A stretch of 64,000 nt of DNA from Neorhizobium galegae. Lineage in GTDB: Bacteria > Pseudomonadota > Alphaproteobacteria > Rhizobiales > Rhizobiaceae. The translations under genes were made by a program, and so were the position numbers. Shown piece by piece: positions 23,103-34,165 of the stretch. Each line of letters starts with the position of its first letter. Within the stretch, counting starts at the first letter, position 1. Where the stretch lies: NCBI RefSeq assembly GCF_017877135.1, contig NZ_JAGIPH010000004.1, positions 62,001 through 126,000 on the forward strand, in the 5' to 3' direction. Below the pieces are notes generated by a model. The model had not been told where the DNA came from. It ran no database searches and worked only from the letters and a program-made list of their open reading frames with translations.

Positions 23103-24776
23103 CTATCCGATGCTCGTTTCGACGCGGTGCGTGCCGCCTTTTTCCGATTGGGCGATCACGGTGACGCGGCCCTTGCCTTCGATGCGCACCAGCCATTCCA
23201 CGGGCTTTGCCGTGGCAGACCACTGCTGGCCCCAGGGCGACCACGGATAAAGTCGTTCGTTGCGGCCGGCGAGGTGGCCGAGATCGGTGCGAAGCGGGTT
23301 CATCACCAGTTCGCCGCCCTCGATTTCAACGGTGGCGATGACAGGTTTTGCCACGTTGTTGGCAATGGCGACGCTGGAGAGGTTGGTCGGCAGATAGCCG
23401 TGATTGCTGATCTCGGCGCGGATCTTGTAGAGGCCGGCGCCCAGCGGCTCCACCGCGACGTGATCGATCTTCACGCGGGGGGCTGCGGCTGCATGCTTCA
23501 GGTTGAACAGCACGTTGGTGCGGCAGATCTCTTCCAGCAGGAAACCCGGCGGATTGCGGTAGGTCCAGATATTGACCATGCCGCCGATTTCGATGGGCCC
23601 GAGCTGCGGATGGTCGAAGGGCTTCCAGTCGCGCCAGCCTTTGTCCGCCATGTGGGTCTTCACATAGTCATAGACCTTCTGCTGGACGGCCTCGTTGCGG
23701 GGATAGAGATTGTAATAGCCTTCCTTCGGCACCCCGGCCGTCCGTTCGAGATCCCAGAGTTCGGTGCCGAAGCTGATGATCCCCATCTCCTCATAGGTCC
23801 AGTCCATCAGCCCGCCGCGCCTAACCTTGGTCTTGTCGGGGGTAAAATCCTCGTAGATCGAGACGGTCGGATAGCCGGTGAGTTCGGTGCCCACCTTGCC
23901 GATCTCCTTGTAGAGGTTGATATCGGCGGCACTCATGGCGCTGTCCGGCTTGGTCATCGAGGGGCGCATGATGATGCCGCCATGGGTGTGATAGGCGCAC
24001 ATGCCGCAAATATTGGGATGGTCGAGGATCAGCTTCGCCATGGCCGCCGCTTCCGGTTCGGAGAGCGGATGCGTACCGGCGCCATATTCCTGCGGTGACC
24101 AGTTGGTGGGGAAGTTGCGGTTCATGTTGCCATCGAAGGGTTTTTCGATCGGCACGTTCACGCCGTCGAAATTGCGGATCGTGCCCTCCGGGTAGAGACG
24201 GTAATACTGGCCGCCTTCCTCGCCGGGGCGCCGCTGCACCATGATGTCGGGATTGCTTTCGCTCTTCTTCCATTCGCCCCGGCTGTCGGGAACGCGCATC
24301 CAGACCAGAAAGCCGTCGCCGTCGATATCGTCGGGGATCAGGCCCTCGATCCGGTCGAAGCCGGGCAGGAAGCGTCCGTTGCCGCACCAGTTGTAATAGG
24401 GTGGCTGCAGCGACAGTTCCGCCCCATCCGGATTGATGCGCGGCAGAATGTAGAAGGCCTGGCTGTCGACCAGCCTTGTCACCTCCTCGTCCCGACCATA
24501 CTGCGTCAGCAGATGCCAGATGGCGTAGAGTGCTGTGGCGCTGGTTGCGTGTTCTTCCGCGTGGATCTGGGCGTCGATGTAATAGCCCGGCTTTTCGAGC
24601 GCCGGTCCCGTCTTCGGATTGCCGATCTCCATCAGCCAGACATCGCGGCCCTGCAGGCTCTTTCCGATGGAGGAGAGGGTTGCAAGCTCGGGATAGGCGG
24701 CGGCGAGCGCCTTCAGGCGCTCCGTCATCTCGTCATAGGTATAGTAGCGGTCAAAGGCGATATCGGGCAGGCTCAT
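23103..24776 (-). CDS. M14-family zinc carboxypeptidase
   Basis: A 557-residue peptidase. The zinc motif HAEE appears at about residue 72 (DAQIHAEEHATSA), followed later by the substrate- and zinc-binding CAYHTHGGIIMRPS segment. The catalytic domain fills the first two thirds; the last 180 residues look like a beta-rich accessory domain. No signal peptide is evident, so it probably acts in the cytoplasm on imported peptide-like substrates. It is the last gene of the 12-kb left arm, 37 bp behind the two transporter ATPases. Not a standard family member in length. Confidence 0.82.
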   Translation of the reverse strand: MSLPDIAFDRYYTYDEMTERLKALAAAYPELATLSSIGKSLQGRDVWLMEIGNPKTGPALEKPGYYIDAQIHAEEHATSATALYAIWHLLTQYGRDEEVTRLVDSQAFYILPRINPDGAELSLQPPYYNWCGNGRFLPGFDRIEGLIPDDIDGDGFLVWMRVPDSRGEWKKSESNPDIMVQRRPGEEGGQYYRLYPEGTIRNFDGVNVPIEKPFDGNMNRNFPTNWSPQEYGAGTHPLSEPEAAAMAKLILDHPNICGMCAYHTHGGIIMRPSMTKPDSAMSAADINLYKEIGKVGTELTGYPTVSIYEDFTPDKTKVRRGGLMDWTYEEMGIISFGTELWDLERTAGVPKEGYYNLYPRNEAVQQKVYDYVKTHMADKGWRDWKPFDHPQLGPIEIGGMVNIWTYRNPPGFLLEEICRTNVLFNLKHAAAAPRVKIDHVAVEPLGAGLYKIRAEISNHGYLPTNLSSVAIANNVAKPVIATVEIEGGELVMNPLRTDLGHLAGRNERLYPWSPWGQQWSATAKPVEWLVRIEGKGRVTVIAQSEKGGTHRVETSIG

Positions 24777-24812
24777 GATGTCGTGTCCATCCGGAAACTG
24801 TGTTGCAGGGCG

Positions 24813-25807
24813 TCAGGGGGCGGTGCGGATGCAGGCGCTGAAATGGCCGGGGGCAATCTCGTTGAGGGCGGGGATCACCTTGGCGCAATCGGCAATCGCC
24901 ATCGGGCAGCGGGTGCGGAAGACGCAGCCGCTCGGCGGGTTCAGCGGGCTCGGAATATCGCCCTTCAGGATGATGCGGTTCTTCGGCGCATCCGGATCCG
25001 GCTTCGGAACGGCCGACAGCAGCGCCTGGGTATAGGGATTGTTCGGACGGCTGTAGAGCGCCCTGGTGGGCGCTACCTCCATGATCCGCCCGAGATACAT
25101 CACGATCACCCGGTCGCAGATGTGCTCCACGACCGCCAGATCATGCGCGATGAACAGCATGGTCAGGTTGAACTGTTCCTTGAGGTCATCGAGAAGGTTG
25201 ATCACCTGGGCCTGGATCGAAACGTCGAGCGCCGAAACCGGCTCGTCCGCGACGATGAAATCGGGCTCGACGGCAAGCGCGCGCGCAATGCCGATGCGCT
25301 GCCTCTGGCCGCCCGAGAATTCGTGCGGGAAACGGTCCTGATAGTCCGCCGAGAGGCCCACCTGTTCGAGAAGCGCCACGACGCGGTCCTGCCGCTCGCT
25401 GGGGGCGCCGATCCCGTGCACCGAAAGGGCATGCGACAGGATGGTGCGGACCTTCTCGCGCGGATTGAGGCTGGCATAAGGGTCCTGGAAGACGATCTGC
25501 ATCCTCTTCCGAAAGCGTCGCATCTCCGGGCGCGACAGGAGGTTGAGATTGGTGCCGTCGAAGTCCACCGTCCCGGAGGTCGGTTCGAGAAGCCGAAGGA
25601 TGGTGCGGCCGACCGTGCTCTTGCCGGAGCCGGATTCCCCGACCAGCCCGACGACCTCGCCACGGTCCACACGAAAGCTGACATCATTGACGGCGTGCAC
25701 CGAACGGACGACGCGGTTGAGGATGCCGCCCCGCAGAGGGAAGACCTTTCTCAGGTTTTGGACGATCAACAGGGCTTCGGATCGATCCGGCACGTTTGCA
25801 GCCTGCA

Positions 25808-25808
<1 letters not shown>
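24813..25808 (-). CDS. peptide ABC transporter ATP-binding protein (OppF/DppF type)
   Basis: A 331-residue ATPase: Walker [10 protein letters not shown], signature [14 protein letters not shown], Walker [13 protein letters not shown] and the C-terminal oligopeptide-transporter extension with Cys-rich [10 protein letters not shown]. Start ATG 25808 overlaps the OppD stop (TGATG). No permease or binding protein gene is in this arm; those are at 43563-48733 in the opposite arm, which in turn lacks ATPases. The two sets very likely form one importer. Confidence 0.92.
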
Positions 25809-26845
<1,037 letters not shown>

Positions 26846-26867
26846 CGTCGCGTCTCCTGTCTGCCTG

Positions 26868-28274
26868 TCATGCCACGGCCCTCGCCGCTATTGCGCCCGT
26901 CGGAACCGTGTAACGGCCCCAGCCGGGGTCTGTGCTGATCTTTCCGTCCTCGAACACGGTGCGTCCGCGCACCAGGGTGCGGCGGATGGCGCCTTCGAAT
27001 TCGGCGTTCTGGTAGAGGTGTGAAATGTCGCGTGCGTGGGTGAAGAGCGTCTGCGGGGTAATGCGCGTGCGGCCCTTCAGATCCACGAGCACCAGATCGG
27101 CATCGCCACCGACGCGGATTGCACCCTTGTCCGGCAGGTTGAAGCGGCGGGCGGCATTGCCGGACAGCAGTTCCACCATGCGCGGCAGATCCAACCTTTT
27201 CCTGCAGACCGCATCCAGCATGGCCGGCAGCATGGTTTCGAGCCCGGGCGAGCCGGGAGGCGCCTTCGGGAAATTGCCGAGATGGGCCTGCTTTTCCGCA
27301 AAGGCGAAGGCGGCATGGTCCGTCGTCACGTGATCGATGGTGCCATCGGCAAGCGCTTCCCACAGCGCATCCTGATCGACCTTGCTGCGCACCGGCGGAT
27401 TGATTTTTGCAAACACGCCCGCCGCCTGCACATCTTCCACGGTTCGCACGAGATAATGCGGGCAGGTCTCCGCCGAAAAGTCGGAGGTTCCCTTGAAGCG
27501 GCGCAGCACGTCGACGGTGAGTGCGCTGGTGACGTGCGCGATATGCAGGCGGGCCCCGGCCTGCATGTTCATCAAAAGCAGCTTGGCAACGGCGACGGCC
27601 TCACAGATCTCGGGCCGAAGCGCACAATGGGTTGTGGCAAGCGAGGGGTCGAGACCGGCCGCCTCCGCGGCATAATGGGCCAGCAATTGTTCGCTTTCGG
27701 CATGCACCACCACCGGCAGGCCGGTGCGTGCCAGCGCCTCAAGCGTTGCAAGCTGGCTTCCCTCGTCTGGAAAGGACAGGCCGGCGAACTCGTCATCGCG
27801 TCCGGGCGGGGCGGCGGTCGTGAAGATCTTGAAGGCGATGGCGCCGGCGCTCGCGCTTGCCTCCAGCGCCTTCGCCGAGAGATCTCCCGGCGCGGCATAG
27901 AGCGCAAAATCCACCAGCGCCCGGTCTGCGAAATGATCGCGCCGGATCATCACGCGCTCGGCGCTGTTGCAGCAGGGTTTCGAGATCGGCATCTCGAACA
28001 GCGTGGTGATGCCACCGGCTGCTGCTGCCCGGGTTTCGCTTTCCACGCTGCCGCGCTCGGGAAAGGCCGGCGCCCGCACATGGCAGTGAATGTCGATCAC
28101 ACCCGGCAGGAGATGCAGTCCGGTGGCATCGATCACGTGGTCTGCTGCAACGGGGGTGCCGGGTGCCACCATGGCTGCGATCTTGCCATGCGCGAGCGCG
28201 ACGTCGGCGGCTGCGATGCCATCGGAAGACACGATTTGGGCATTGCGGATCAGGGTCTCGTATGCAGCCGTCAT
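26868..28274 (-). CDS. hydantoinase / dihydropyrimidinase / dihydroorotase-type amidohydrolase
   Basis: A 468-residue cyclic-amide hydrolase. Metal ligands appear as DIHCHVR (about residue 61), a lysine likely carbamylated in FKIFTT (about 148), HAES, HIAHVTS and the late Asp in TTDHAAF. This is the binuclear amidohydrolase site that opens hydantoins, dihydropyrimidines, allantoin or dihydroorotate. Which ring it opens cannot be decided; NCNSAE-type substrate-loop residues were not diagnostic. Overlaps the upstream gene by 4 bp. The PuuE- and AllA-like genes in the other arm suggest that ureido chemistry is a theme here. Confidence 0.85.
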   Translation of the reverse strand: MTAAYETLIRNAQIVSSDGIAAADVALAHGKIAAMVAPGTPVAADHVIDATGLHLLPGVIDIHCHVRAPAFPERGSVESETRAAAAGGITTLFEMPISKPCCNSAERVMIRRDHFADRALVDFALYAAPGDLSAKALEASASAGAIAFKIFTTAAPPGRDDEFAGLSFPDEGSQLATLEALARTGLPVVVHAESEQLLAHYAAEAAGLDPSLATTHCALRPEICEAVAVAKLLLMNMQAGARLHIAHVTSALTVDVLRRFKGTSDFSAETCPHYLVRTVEDVQAAGVFAKINPPVRSKVDQDALWEALADGTIDHVTTDHAAFAFAEKQAHLGNFPKAPPGSPGLETMLPAMLDAVCRKRLDLPRMVELLSGNAARRFNLPDKGAIRVGGDADLVLVDLKGRTRITPQTLFTHARDISHLYQNAEFEGAIRRTLVRGRTVFEDGKISTDPGWGRYTVPTGAIAARAVA

Positions 28275-29698
28275 TTCAGACCCAGTTCCGTCAATGCCTT
28301 GGCCACGCCATCCAGGTTGGTCAGCTTCATGCTGGCATAATTGGGAGCAAGAACGATGCCATCTCCGCCGGCCCGGTAGGTCGCCATCACGCTGCGATAG
28401 GCGATGTCGGGCGTGCATTGTGCCTGATCGGCGCGGGTGCGGGGGGCATCCACGCCGATCCCCATGAACACCTTCGCCTTGCCGTTCACCCCGCGCACCG
28501 CATCGGCGCACTGGCCCTCCACATAGGTATCGGGATCCATGCCCGTCTGGATGACGCTCGCATAGGGCGCCTCCTTGAGGCCGAGCAGCCGGTAGAGCAC
28601 GGCGGTTGCCTCGTCTGGCGAGAAATCGCGCAGGATGGTCTTCTGGAAGAAGCCGAGTTCCTTGGCGAACACCTCGCCGGCCTGATGCTGGTAGGTGATG
28701 GGTTTCACCCAGTCCGCATAGAGCGTCTGCTCTTCCCAGGGCCACTGCGCCTTGCGGAAGATGTTGAAATGGTTGCGGTTCCAGACATTGAGCCCGAAGG
28801 GCAGCGATGGCTTGCACCATTTGACGAGGCCATAAAGCTCGCGATCCAGATCCTTGTTGCGCTCCAGCCAGAAGCGCTCCCAGATCAGCGCCTCGGGATT
28901 GGCAAGTAGGGTGCGCAGGAAGGTGATGAAGGCGCCGTCCGCAAAACTCTTGCCGGCCTTCGCCTCCTGCATGAAGTCATAGAGGTTGAGGAGGGCCTTG
29001 CGGCAGGCCTCCACGTCGATGCCGCGTTCCATCGCCTCGCGTCGGGCATGGCTGGAAAAATCGCCGGGTGCACCGCCCTGGATCAGCGTGTCGAGCGGCG
29101 AGTTGCGCTCGTTGCACCACATCACGCCGTCGATCGGATGGTTTCGCACCTGATCCTCGATCATCGAGAGAATCCAGTTGCGATAGCCGGGATGGCTGGT
29201 CGAGGGATCGGAGCCGATGCGACCGAAGATGTCGATTTCCATCGCCTGGGCGAGGTTGGGAATATCGACGGTGTTAACGGAGCCGTGGCCGGTATATTTG
29301 AAGAAGGGCTCCATCAGTTCGATATAGACCTTCATGCCGCGTGCATGGGCCGCCGGCAGGACCATCTTCAGGATGTCCTTGCCGTCGAATTGCGGGTCGC
29401 GGGTGCGATAATCCTTCATGAAGGTGCCGCCATAATAGGCAGGGTCGGGGTCGAAATAGGCGCCGCCCGTCATCGCGAAGGGCTCCGGCACGCCATGGTC
29501 CGGCCAGCCGTCGAGCTGCCAGGAAATCGAGCGACCGGTCTTCAGACCGAGCCACGAGACGGTGCCGAGCATCAGCACGTTGACGCCCACCCGGTTCTGC
29601 AGCGTATCGAGAACGGCCTCGACGCCCTCGTCGAGAAAGCTGATCGGGCTGATCTGGATGCCGACGAATTTTTGGCTCGGATCGGGTTTTCCGGTCAT
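28271..29698 (-). CDS. uncharacterised TIM-barrel, glycoside-hydrolase-like protein
   Basis: A 475-residue protein without signal peptide. Alternating strands and helices with GVNVLMLGTVSW, ARGMKVYIELMEPF, DGVMWCNERNSPLD and PITYQHQAGE look like a (beta/alpha)8 barrel of the hypothetical glycoside-hydrolase kind, with Glu/Asp residues at strand ends. I do not recognise a characterised family. It starts in the stop codon of the aminotransferase gene and ends in the start of the hydantoinase-like gene, so translation is tightly linked. It may cleave a sugar-containing part of the imported compound, or it may be a barrel with another chemistry. Confidence 0.55.
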   Translation of the reverse strand: MTGKPDPSQKFVGIQISPISFLDEGVEAVLDTLQNRVGVNVLMLGTVSWLGLKTGRSISWQLDGWPDHGVPEPFAMTGGAYFDPDPAYYGGTFMKDYRTRDPQFDGKDILKMVLPAAHARGMKVYIELMEPFFKYTGHGSVNTVDIPNLAQAMEIDIFGRIGSDPSTSHPGYRNWILSMIEDQVRNHPIDGVMWCNERNSPLDTLIQGGAPGDFSSHARREAMERGIDVEACRKALLNLYDFMQEAKAGKSFADGAFITFLRTLLANPEALIWERFWLERNKDLDRELYGLVKWCKPSLPFGLNVWNRNHFNIFRKAQWPWEEQTLYADWVKPITYQHQAGEVFAKELGFFQKTILRDFSPDEATAVLYRLLGLKEAPYASVIQTGMDPDTYVEGQCADAVRGVNGKAKVFMGIGVDAPRTRADQAQCTPDIAYRSVMATYRAGGDGIVLAPNYASMKLTNLDGVAKALTELGLK

Positions 29699-30876
29699 GC
29701 CGCGGCCTTTCCATGGCTGGCGATGAAGGTTTTCATGCGGGAGACGGCTTCCTTGATGCGCGGCAGCGGCTGGAGGAAGGAGATGCGGATGTAATCCGGG
29801 TTCGCATCGCCGAACATGGTGCCGGGAAAGAGCATCACGCCCGTTTCGCGCAGCAGCTTCTCGCAGAATTCCGGCGTCGGCATGCCGGTGGAGGAAACGT
29901 TGGTATAGACGTAGAAGGCGCCGCCCGGATCTCCGTAGGTCAAACCCATCTCGTCGAGCGCCGGCAGAAGATAGGCGCGTCGCGCGGCATATTCGGCAAT
30001 CATCGCCTCGATCGGCTCCTGCGGACCGGTCAACGCGGCAAGGGCCGCATGCTGCGAGATGGTGCAGGTATTGATCGAGAGCGTGTGGCGCACTTCCACG
30101 ATCCTTGCAACATAATCGGAGGGGGCCGCCAGATAGCCGACTCGCCAGCCGGTCATCGCATAGGTCTTGGAGAAGCCGTTGAGGGTGATCGTCCGGTCCT
30201 TCATGCCGGGCAGGCTTGCGATCGCCAGATGCGCGTGGCCCTCGTAGATGATGCGGGCATAGATCTCGTCGGAAACGATGAGGAGATTGTGCCTGACAGC
30301 GAGATCGGCGATCTCCCGGATCACGGCGGGCGGCGTCACCGCCCCTGTCGGGTTGTTGGGGGAGACCAGCACGAACATTTTCGTGCGCGGCGTGATGCGC
30401 TTTTCGATCTCGGCAACGTCGAGCGCGAAATCGTTTTTCTCGTAGGTCGGAACCGGAACCGGCACGCCCCCCGCCAGCCGCACGGCCGTGTCATAGGTGG
30501 TGAAGCGCGGCGAGGTGATCAGAACCTCGTCGCCCGCGCCGATCAGCGTCAGCATGATCAGCGTGATCGATTCCTGCACGCCGGCGGTGACGACGATGTC
30601 GTCGGCGCCGTAGGCAAGCCCGTATTGCCGGTTGAGATCGGCAGCGATTGCCTCGCGCAGCGCCGGAATGCCGGTCGGGCCGGTGTAATGGTGCTGGTTG
30701 TCGTGGATTGCGCGGATCGCGGCCTCGGCAATATGGGCGGGGGTGTGAAAATCCGGGTCGCCGCGACCCATGGCAATCACATCCGGCAGGCCGGCGGCGA
30801 TGGCGAGCATCTTGCTGCGAAAGGCACCATCTTCCTCGGTGATGCGGTCGGTGAGGCAGTCTGTGACGAAACTCAT
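29695..30876 (-). CDS. PLP-dependent aminotransferase, class I/II (AspC-like fold)
   Basis: A 393-residue fold-type I aminotransferase. SPNNPTGAVTPP and SDEIYARIIYEG carry the PLP-contacting Asn and Asp/Tyr; the PLP lysine is in LNGFSKTYAMTGWRVGY. Start ATG 30876 lies just after the upstream stop; a TTG at 30903 is in frame but less likely. A paralogue with the same opening (GRGDPD) is at 36781 in the other arm. Probably transfers the amino group of an amino acid released from the substrate. Confidence 0.88.
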   Translation of the reverse strand: MSFVTDCLTDRITEEDGAFRSKMLAIAAGLPDVIAMGRGDPDFHTPAHIAEAAIRAIHDNQHHYTGPTGIPALREAIAADLNRQYGLAYGADDIVVTAGVQESITLIMLTLIGAGDEVLITSPRFTTYDTAVRLAGGVPVPVPTYEKNDFALDVAEIEKRITPRTKMFVLVSPNNPTGAVTPPAVIREIADLAVRHNLLIVSDEIYARIIYEGHAHLAIASLPGMKDRTITLNGFSKTYAMTGWRVGYLAAPSDYVARIVEVRHTLSINTCTISQHAALAALTGPQEPIEAMIAEYAARRAYLLPALDEMGLTYGDPGGAFYVYTNVSSTGMPTPEFCEKLLRETGVMLFPGTMFGDANPDYIRISFLQPLPRIKEAVSRMKTFIASHGKAAA

Positions 30877-30880
30877 GGGA

Positions 30881-32116
30881 TCAATGCATCCGTTTTCCGG
30901 CAATGAAGGTCATGGCGATCTTTTCCAGCGCAAACAGGTCCTCGTCCGGCTTGCCGTCAACGACGATCAGGTCCGCGTCCTTGCCCGTCTCCACGGTGCC
31001 GATCAGGTGGTCCATCTTCGACAGTTTTGCGCCGCGGATGGTGATGGCCCTCAGGGCATCCAGACGGTCGGGGCAGACGCCGACCTCGACCATGAAATCA
31101 AGTTCCGGCGCAATCGAGCTGTGTTCCACGGCGGGGCTTCCGGCATCGGTGCCGAAGACGATCGGAACGCCGGCCTTTGCCGCGCGCACCAGCCCGCCGA
31201 AGCGCGACTTGTCGGCCACCGCCTTCTGCCGCTCGAGGATCTTCCATTCCGGGATGCCGAATTTTCGGGCGATCTCCGGCTTCGACTGCATGACCAGCGC
31301 CGAAAAGGTGGTGACGATGGGTATCTTCTTGTCGAGGAGGATCTGGATCGTCTCGTCGCTCATCGAGCCGCCATGCTCGACGCAGTCCACGCCGAATTCT
31401 GCAACGCGGCGGATGCAGGCGTCATAGGTCGCGTGCGCCGTGACCGGCAGGCGGTGCCGGTGCGCTTCGTCGATCAGCGCCTCCAGCTCGGCATCGGTGA
31501 ATTCCAGCGTGTCGTGGCAGGCCATGATCTTGATGAGATCGGCGCCGCCCTTCAGCTGGTCGCGCACGGCGCGGCGCATCTCGTCGGCACCGCTCGCCTC
31601 CCGGCAGACCCAGTAGGTGTGGCCGCCGGTCTGGATGATGGCCTCACCGCTCACCTTGAGGCGCGGGCCGGGAAAGATGCCCTGTGCGACCGCCTGCTTG
31701 GTGAAGAGATTGGCGTTGTGGACGCCGAGATCGCGCACCAGCGTGATGCCCGATTGCAGGCTGCGCAGCATGTTGCCGGCCGCCTTGTAGGCGCGGATTT
31801 CCGGGCTGTCATACATGGACTGGAAGGAGAGTTCGTGGATGCCGTCCCAGGAGAGATGCGCATGGGAATTGATCATGCCGGGCATGATTGTCTTGCCCCC
31901 GGTGTCGATCACCTCGGCACCCTCCGGCATTGCGGTGAGATCCGCGCGCTGCCCGACCGCCGTGATGCGGCCGCCCTGCACCTCGACGAAACCGTCCTCG
32001 ATGATCTCGTCATCGACGGCGGTGATGATGCGCCCCAGAAGCACCCGGTGCGGGGCAGGGATGTCGAACATCGGCTTGATGATCTTGGTATAGTGCCAGG
32101 CTGCGGGTTCGGGCAT
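30881..32116 (-). CDS. metal-dependent amidohydrolase (imidazolonepropionase/prolidase-like)
   Basis: A 411-residue amidohydrolase-superfamily enzyme. First metal motif NSHAHLSWDG near residue 84, a Lys in the middle (the QLKGGADLIKIMACHD segment), ACEHGG-like CVEHGGSMS, and the final Asp in FGTDAGSP. The group hydrolyses imidazolones, Xaa-Pro and other amide bonds. I chose ATG 32116 because GGAGG stands before it; the open frame upstream overlaps the preceding gene. Gap of 85 bp to the Ldh2-type gene. Confidence 0.87.
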   Translation of the reverse strand: MPEPAAWHYTKIIKPMFDIPAPHRVLLGRIITAVDDEIIEDGFVEVQGGRITAVGQRADLTAMPEGAEVIDTGGKTIMPGMINSHAHLSWDGIHELSFQSMYDSPEIRAYKAAGNMLRSLQSGITLVRDLGVHNANLFTKQAVAQGIFPGPRLKVSGEAIIQTGGHTYWVCREASGADEMRRAVRDQLKGGADLIKIMACHDTLEFTDAELEALIDEAHRHRLPVTAHATYDACIRRVAEFGVDCVEHGGSMSDETIQILLDKKIPIVTTFSALVMQSKPEIARKFGIPEWKILERQKAVADKSRFGGLVRAAKAGVPIVFGTDAGSPAVEHSSIAPELDFMVEVGVCPDRLDALRAITIRGAKLSKMDHLIGTVETGKDADLIVVDGKPDEDLFALEKIAMTFIAGKRMH

Positions 32117-32201
32117 GGTCAAAACCTCCGGAAGGGTGGGAATGCGCGATTGCGCGCGTTGTGTTGGGGCGCCTTGGCGGGCGCGGCCTGTGCGGGCGCG
32201 C

Positions 32202-33284
32202 TCACAGCACGTGCTCGTGGTAGGGGCCGATGACGTCGATGCGGGAAGAGACGCCGAGTTCGCGGCCGAGCGCCAGAAGGTCGGCCAGCACCTCGTCATC
32301 CAGCGGCACGCCGTCCGCGGATTTGCGAGCGACGCGGCGCGCCTCCTGTTCGCCGGGCAGCAGGATTTCGGAAAAGCCCGGCCGTGTCTTGCGGCTCTTC
32401 ACCATGCCGGCGAACTCGTCCATGCGCGCCCGAAAAGTGTCGAGCGGCATGAACCATTCGATGTCGATGGCGGTCAGCGCATGGGAGACGTCAAGGCGTG
32501 CCGGATCGGCATAGGGAGTGAGCCCGAAGCCGCCGCCACCGATCACGCCGGTCAAAACGTCGGTCATGAAGGCAAGGCCGTAGCCCTTGTATTCGCCGAT
32601 GGCGAGCAGCGCGCCCTTCATGGCGGCATCGGGATCGTCGGTCACCTCGCCGTCCGGGGTCAGTGCCCAGTCGAGCGGCATTTTCCGGCCCTCGCGTGAG
32701 CGCCACAGCATCATGCCCTTGCCGGCGGTCGTCAGGGCAAAGTCCATCACGACAGGAAAGCCGAGGCCGGTCGGCGCGGCAATCCCCCAGGGATTGGTGC
32801 CGACGGCGCCCTCGCGGGCACCCCAGGGGGCCATTTCTGGTCCCGCGTTCGTATAGGCGATGCCGATGCAGCCGGCTTCTTCTGCCTGACAGGCATGCAC
32901 GGCGGACGAACCGTAATGCGTGGAATTGCGCACGATCACCTGGCCGATGCCGCAGGTCTTCGATTTCTCGATGGCAAGTTTCATGGCGCGCGCCGCCGCC
33001 ACGGTGCCGATGCCGTTATGCGCATCCACCAAAGCAAGCGCCGGACTTTCCTTGACGACTTCGAAGAGCGCACGCGGATCGACCAGCTTCTGGCTGATGC
33101 GTTCCTGATAGCGGCGCAGGCGCCGCACGCCCTGTCCGTGGCCCGGATGGAAGCGCAGTTCGGAAAAGATCAGCGCATCGGCAAAGATCCGGGCATCCTC
33201 AGCGCTGAGCCCCAGAACCTCGAAACCCTCGGTCATGAAGCCGGACAGGCTTTGTCTGTCGACGCTGGTCATGGAAATCGGCAT
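32202..33284 (-). CDS. Ldh2-family NAD(P)-dependent dehydrogenase (malate/ureidoglycolate dehydrogenase type)
   Basis: A 360-residue member of the malate/L-lactate dehydrogenase (Ldh_2) family, whose members include ureidoglycolate dehydrogenase AllD, malate and sulfolactate dehydrogenases. Typical pieces: SELRFHPGHGQGVRRL, NSTHYGSSAVHACQAEEAG, GTNPWGIAAP and VMDFALTTAGKG. It oxidises a 2-hydroxy acid. It begins right after the DUF4438 gene. With an AllA-like and a PuuE-like protein in the right arm, a 2-hydroxy-ureido or similar acid is an attractive but unproven substrate. Confidence 0.87.
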   Translation of the reverse strand: MPISMTSVDRQSLSGFMTEGFEVLGLSAEDARIFADALIFSELRFHPGHGQGVRRLRRYQERISQKLVDPRALFEVVKESPALALVDAHNGIGTVAAARAMKLAIEKSKTCGIGQVIVRNSTHYGSSAVHACQAEEAGCIGIAYTNAGPEMAPWGAREGAVGTNPWGIAAPTGLGFPVVMDFALTTAGKGMMLWRSREGRKMPLDWALTPDGEVTDDPDAAMKGALLAIGEYKGYGLAFMTDVLTGVIGGGGFGLTPYADPARLDVSHALTAIDIEWFMPLDTFRARMDEFAGMVKSRKTRPGFSEILLPGEQEARRVARKSADGVPLDDEVLADLLALGRELGVSSRIDVIGPYHEHVL

Positions 33285-33286
33285 CG

Positions 33287-34165
33287 TCAGGGCTCCAGCG
33301 CAAGAAGGGTTGCAATATTGGTGCCGGGCGCTGCAAACGACCCGAGTTCGCCCTTCGGCGCCGTCATGATGACGGTGAGCCCCGGGCCGTAGCCGGCGCG
33401 CGGACCGTCGGTCTGGCCAACGACGCCGATGCCGAGTGCGCCGCGCAGATAGCCGTGATTGTAGCGGCTGTCGGTGTTCTCGATCGCCACCACGTCGCCG
33501 AGCCGCAGCGAAGAAAGCCCGGCCTTTTCCACCTCGGCGCGATCCGTCGTCTGGATGTGCAGGCTGCCGCCTTCACTGGTGAGACCGGCGCCAGCACCAA
33601 CGAGATGGGCCGGAACGGTCGCGACGACGCCGATCTTCAACACGCCGTCTTCCACCGTCTTCGGCAGCGCCTTCAAAAGCGCCGGAGAGAGGCCCTTGCA
33701 GGCAACCGCCGCATGACCACGGATCTCCATGCCGGTGCCGAGCGCGCGCACCACGATCTGGTCACCGACCGCCATCTTGCGGCGAACCTCGACCGGGAAA
33801 TGCACGATCACCTGTTCGGAGAAGCGCCCGGACTTGCCGGTGACCACACCCTTGGCGCCCTGCGCCTGCCCGGTCATCACCATGGCGGTGTTGCCGAGGC
33901 AGGCAAACACGTTCAGCCCGCGGTTCTTGAGGTCATCCGTGCCCTTGATCGAAATACCGGGATGGATGCAGTCGGCCGCCCAGCCGAAGGCGCGATCCCC
34001 GACGGAGACGTTGTAGACGATGCCGCCGAAGGTCGGTAGCAGGAAGGGCGTGCCGTCGGCTGCAAGCCTATAAGGTTCGGCCGGAAGCCCGGGAAAGCCC
34101 GGATGCGCGATGGCGCCGCCAACCGAGACGGAAACCAGATCGGCCTCGTTCAACTCAATGCTCAT
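33287..34165 (-). CDS. DUF4438 family protein (second of a tandem pair)
   Basis: A 292-residue protein of a family with no known function, recognised by VGDRAFGWAADC, NVFACLGNTAMV, KGVVTGKSG and the closing GPGLTVIMT. Glycine-rich, with alternating short strands and no signal peptide or membrane segment, so cytoplasmic. It overlaps its paralogue by 4 bp and shares the VGDRAFGWA core and overall order of motifs. Pairing suggests a hetero-oligomer. I assign no reaction. Confidence 0.75.
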   Translation of the reverse strand: MSIELNEADLVSVSVGGAIAHPGFPGLPAEPYRLAADGTPFLLPTFGGIVYNVSVGDRAFGWAADCIHPGISIKGTDDLKNRGLNVFACLGNTAMVMTGQAQGAKGVVTGKSGRFSEQVIVHFPVEVRRKMAVGDQIVVRALGTGMEIRGHAAVACKGLSPALLKALPKTVEDGVLKIGVVATVPAHLVGAGAGLTSEGGSLHIQTTDRAEVEKAGLSSLRLGDVVAIENTDSRYNHGYLRGALGIGVVGQTDGPRAGYGPGLTVIMTAPKGELGSFAAPGTNIATLLALEP

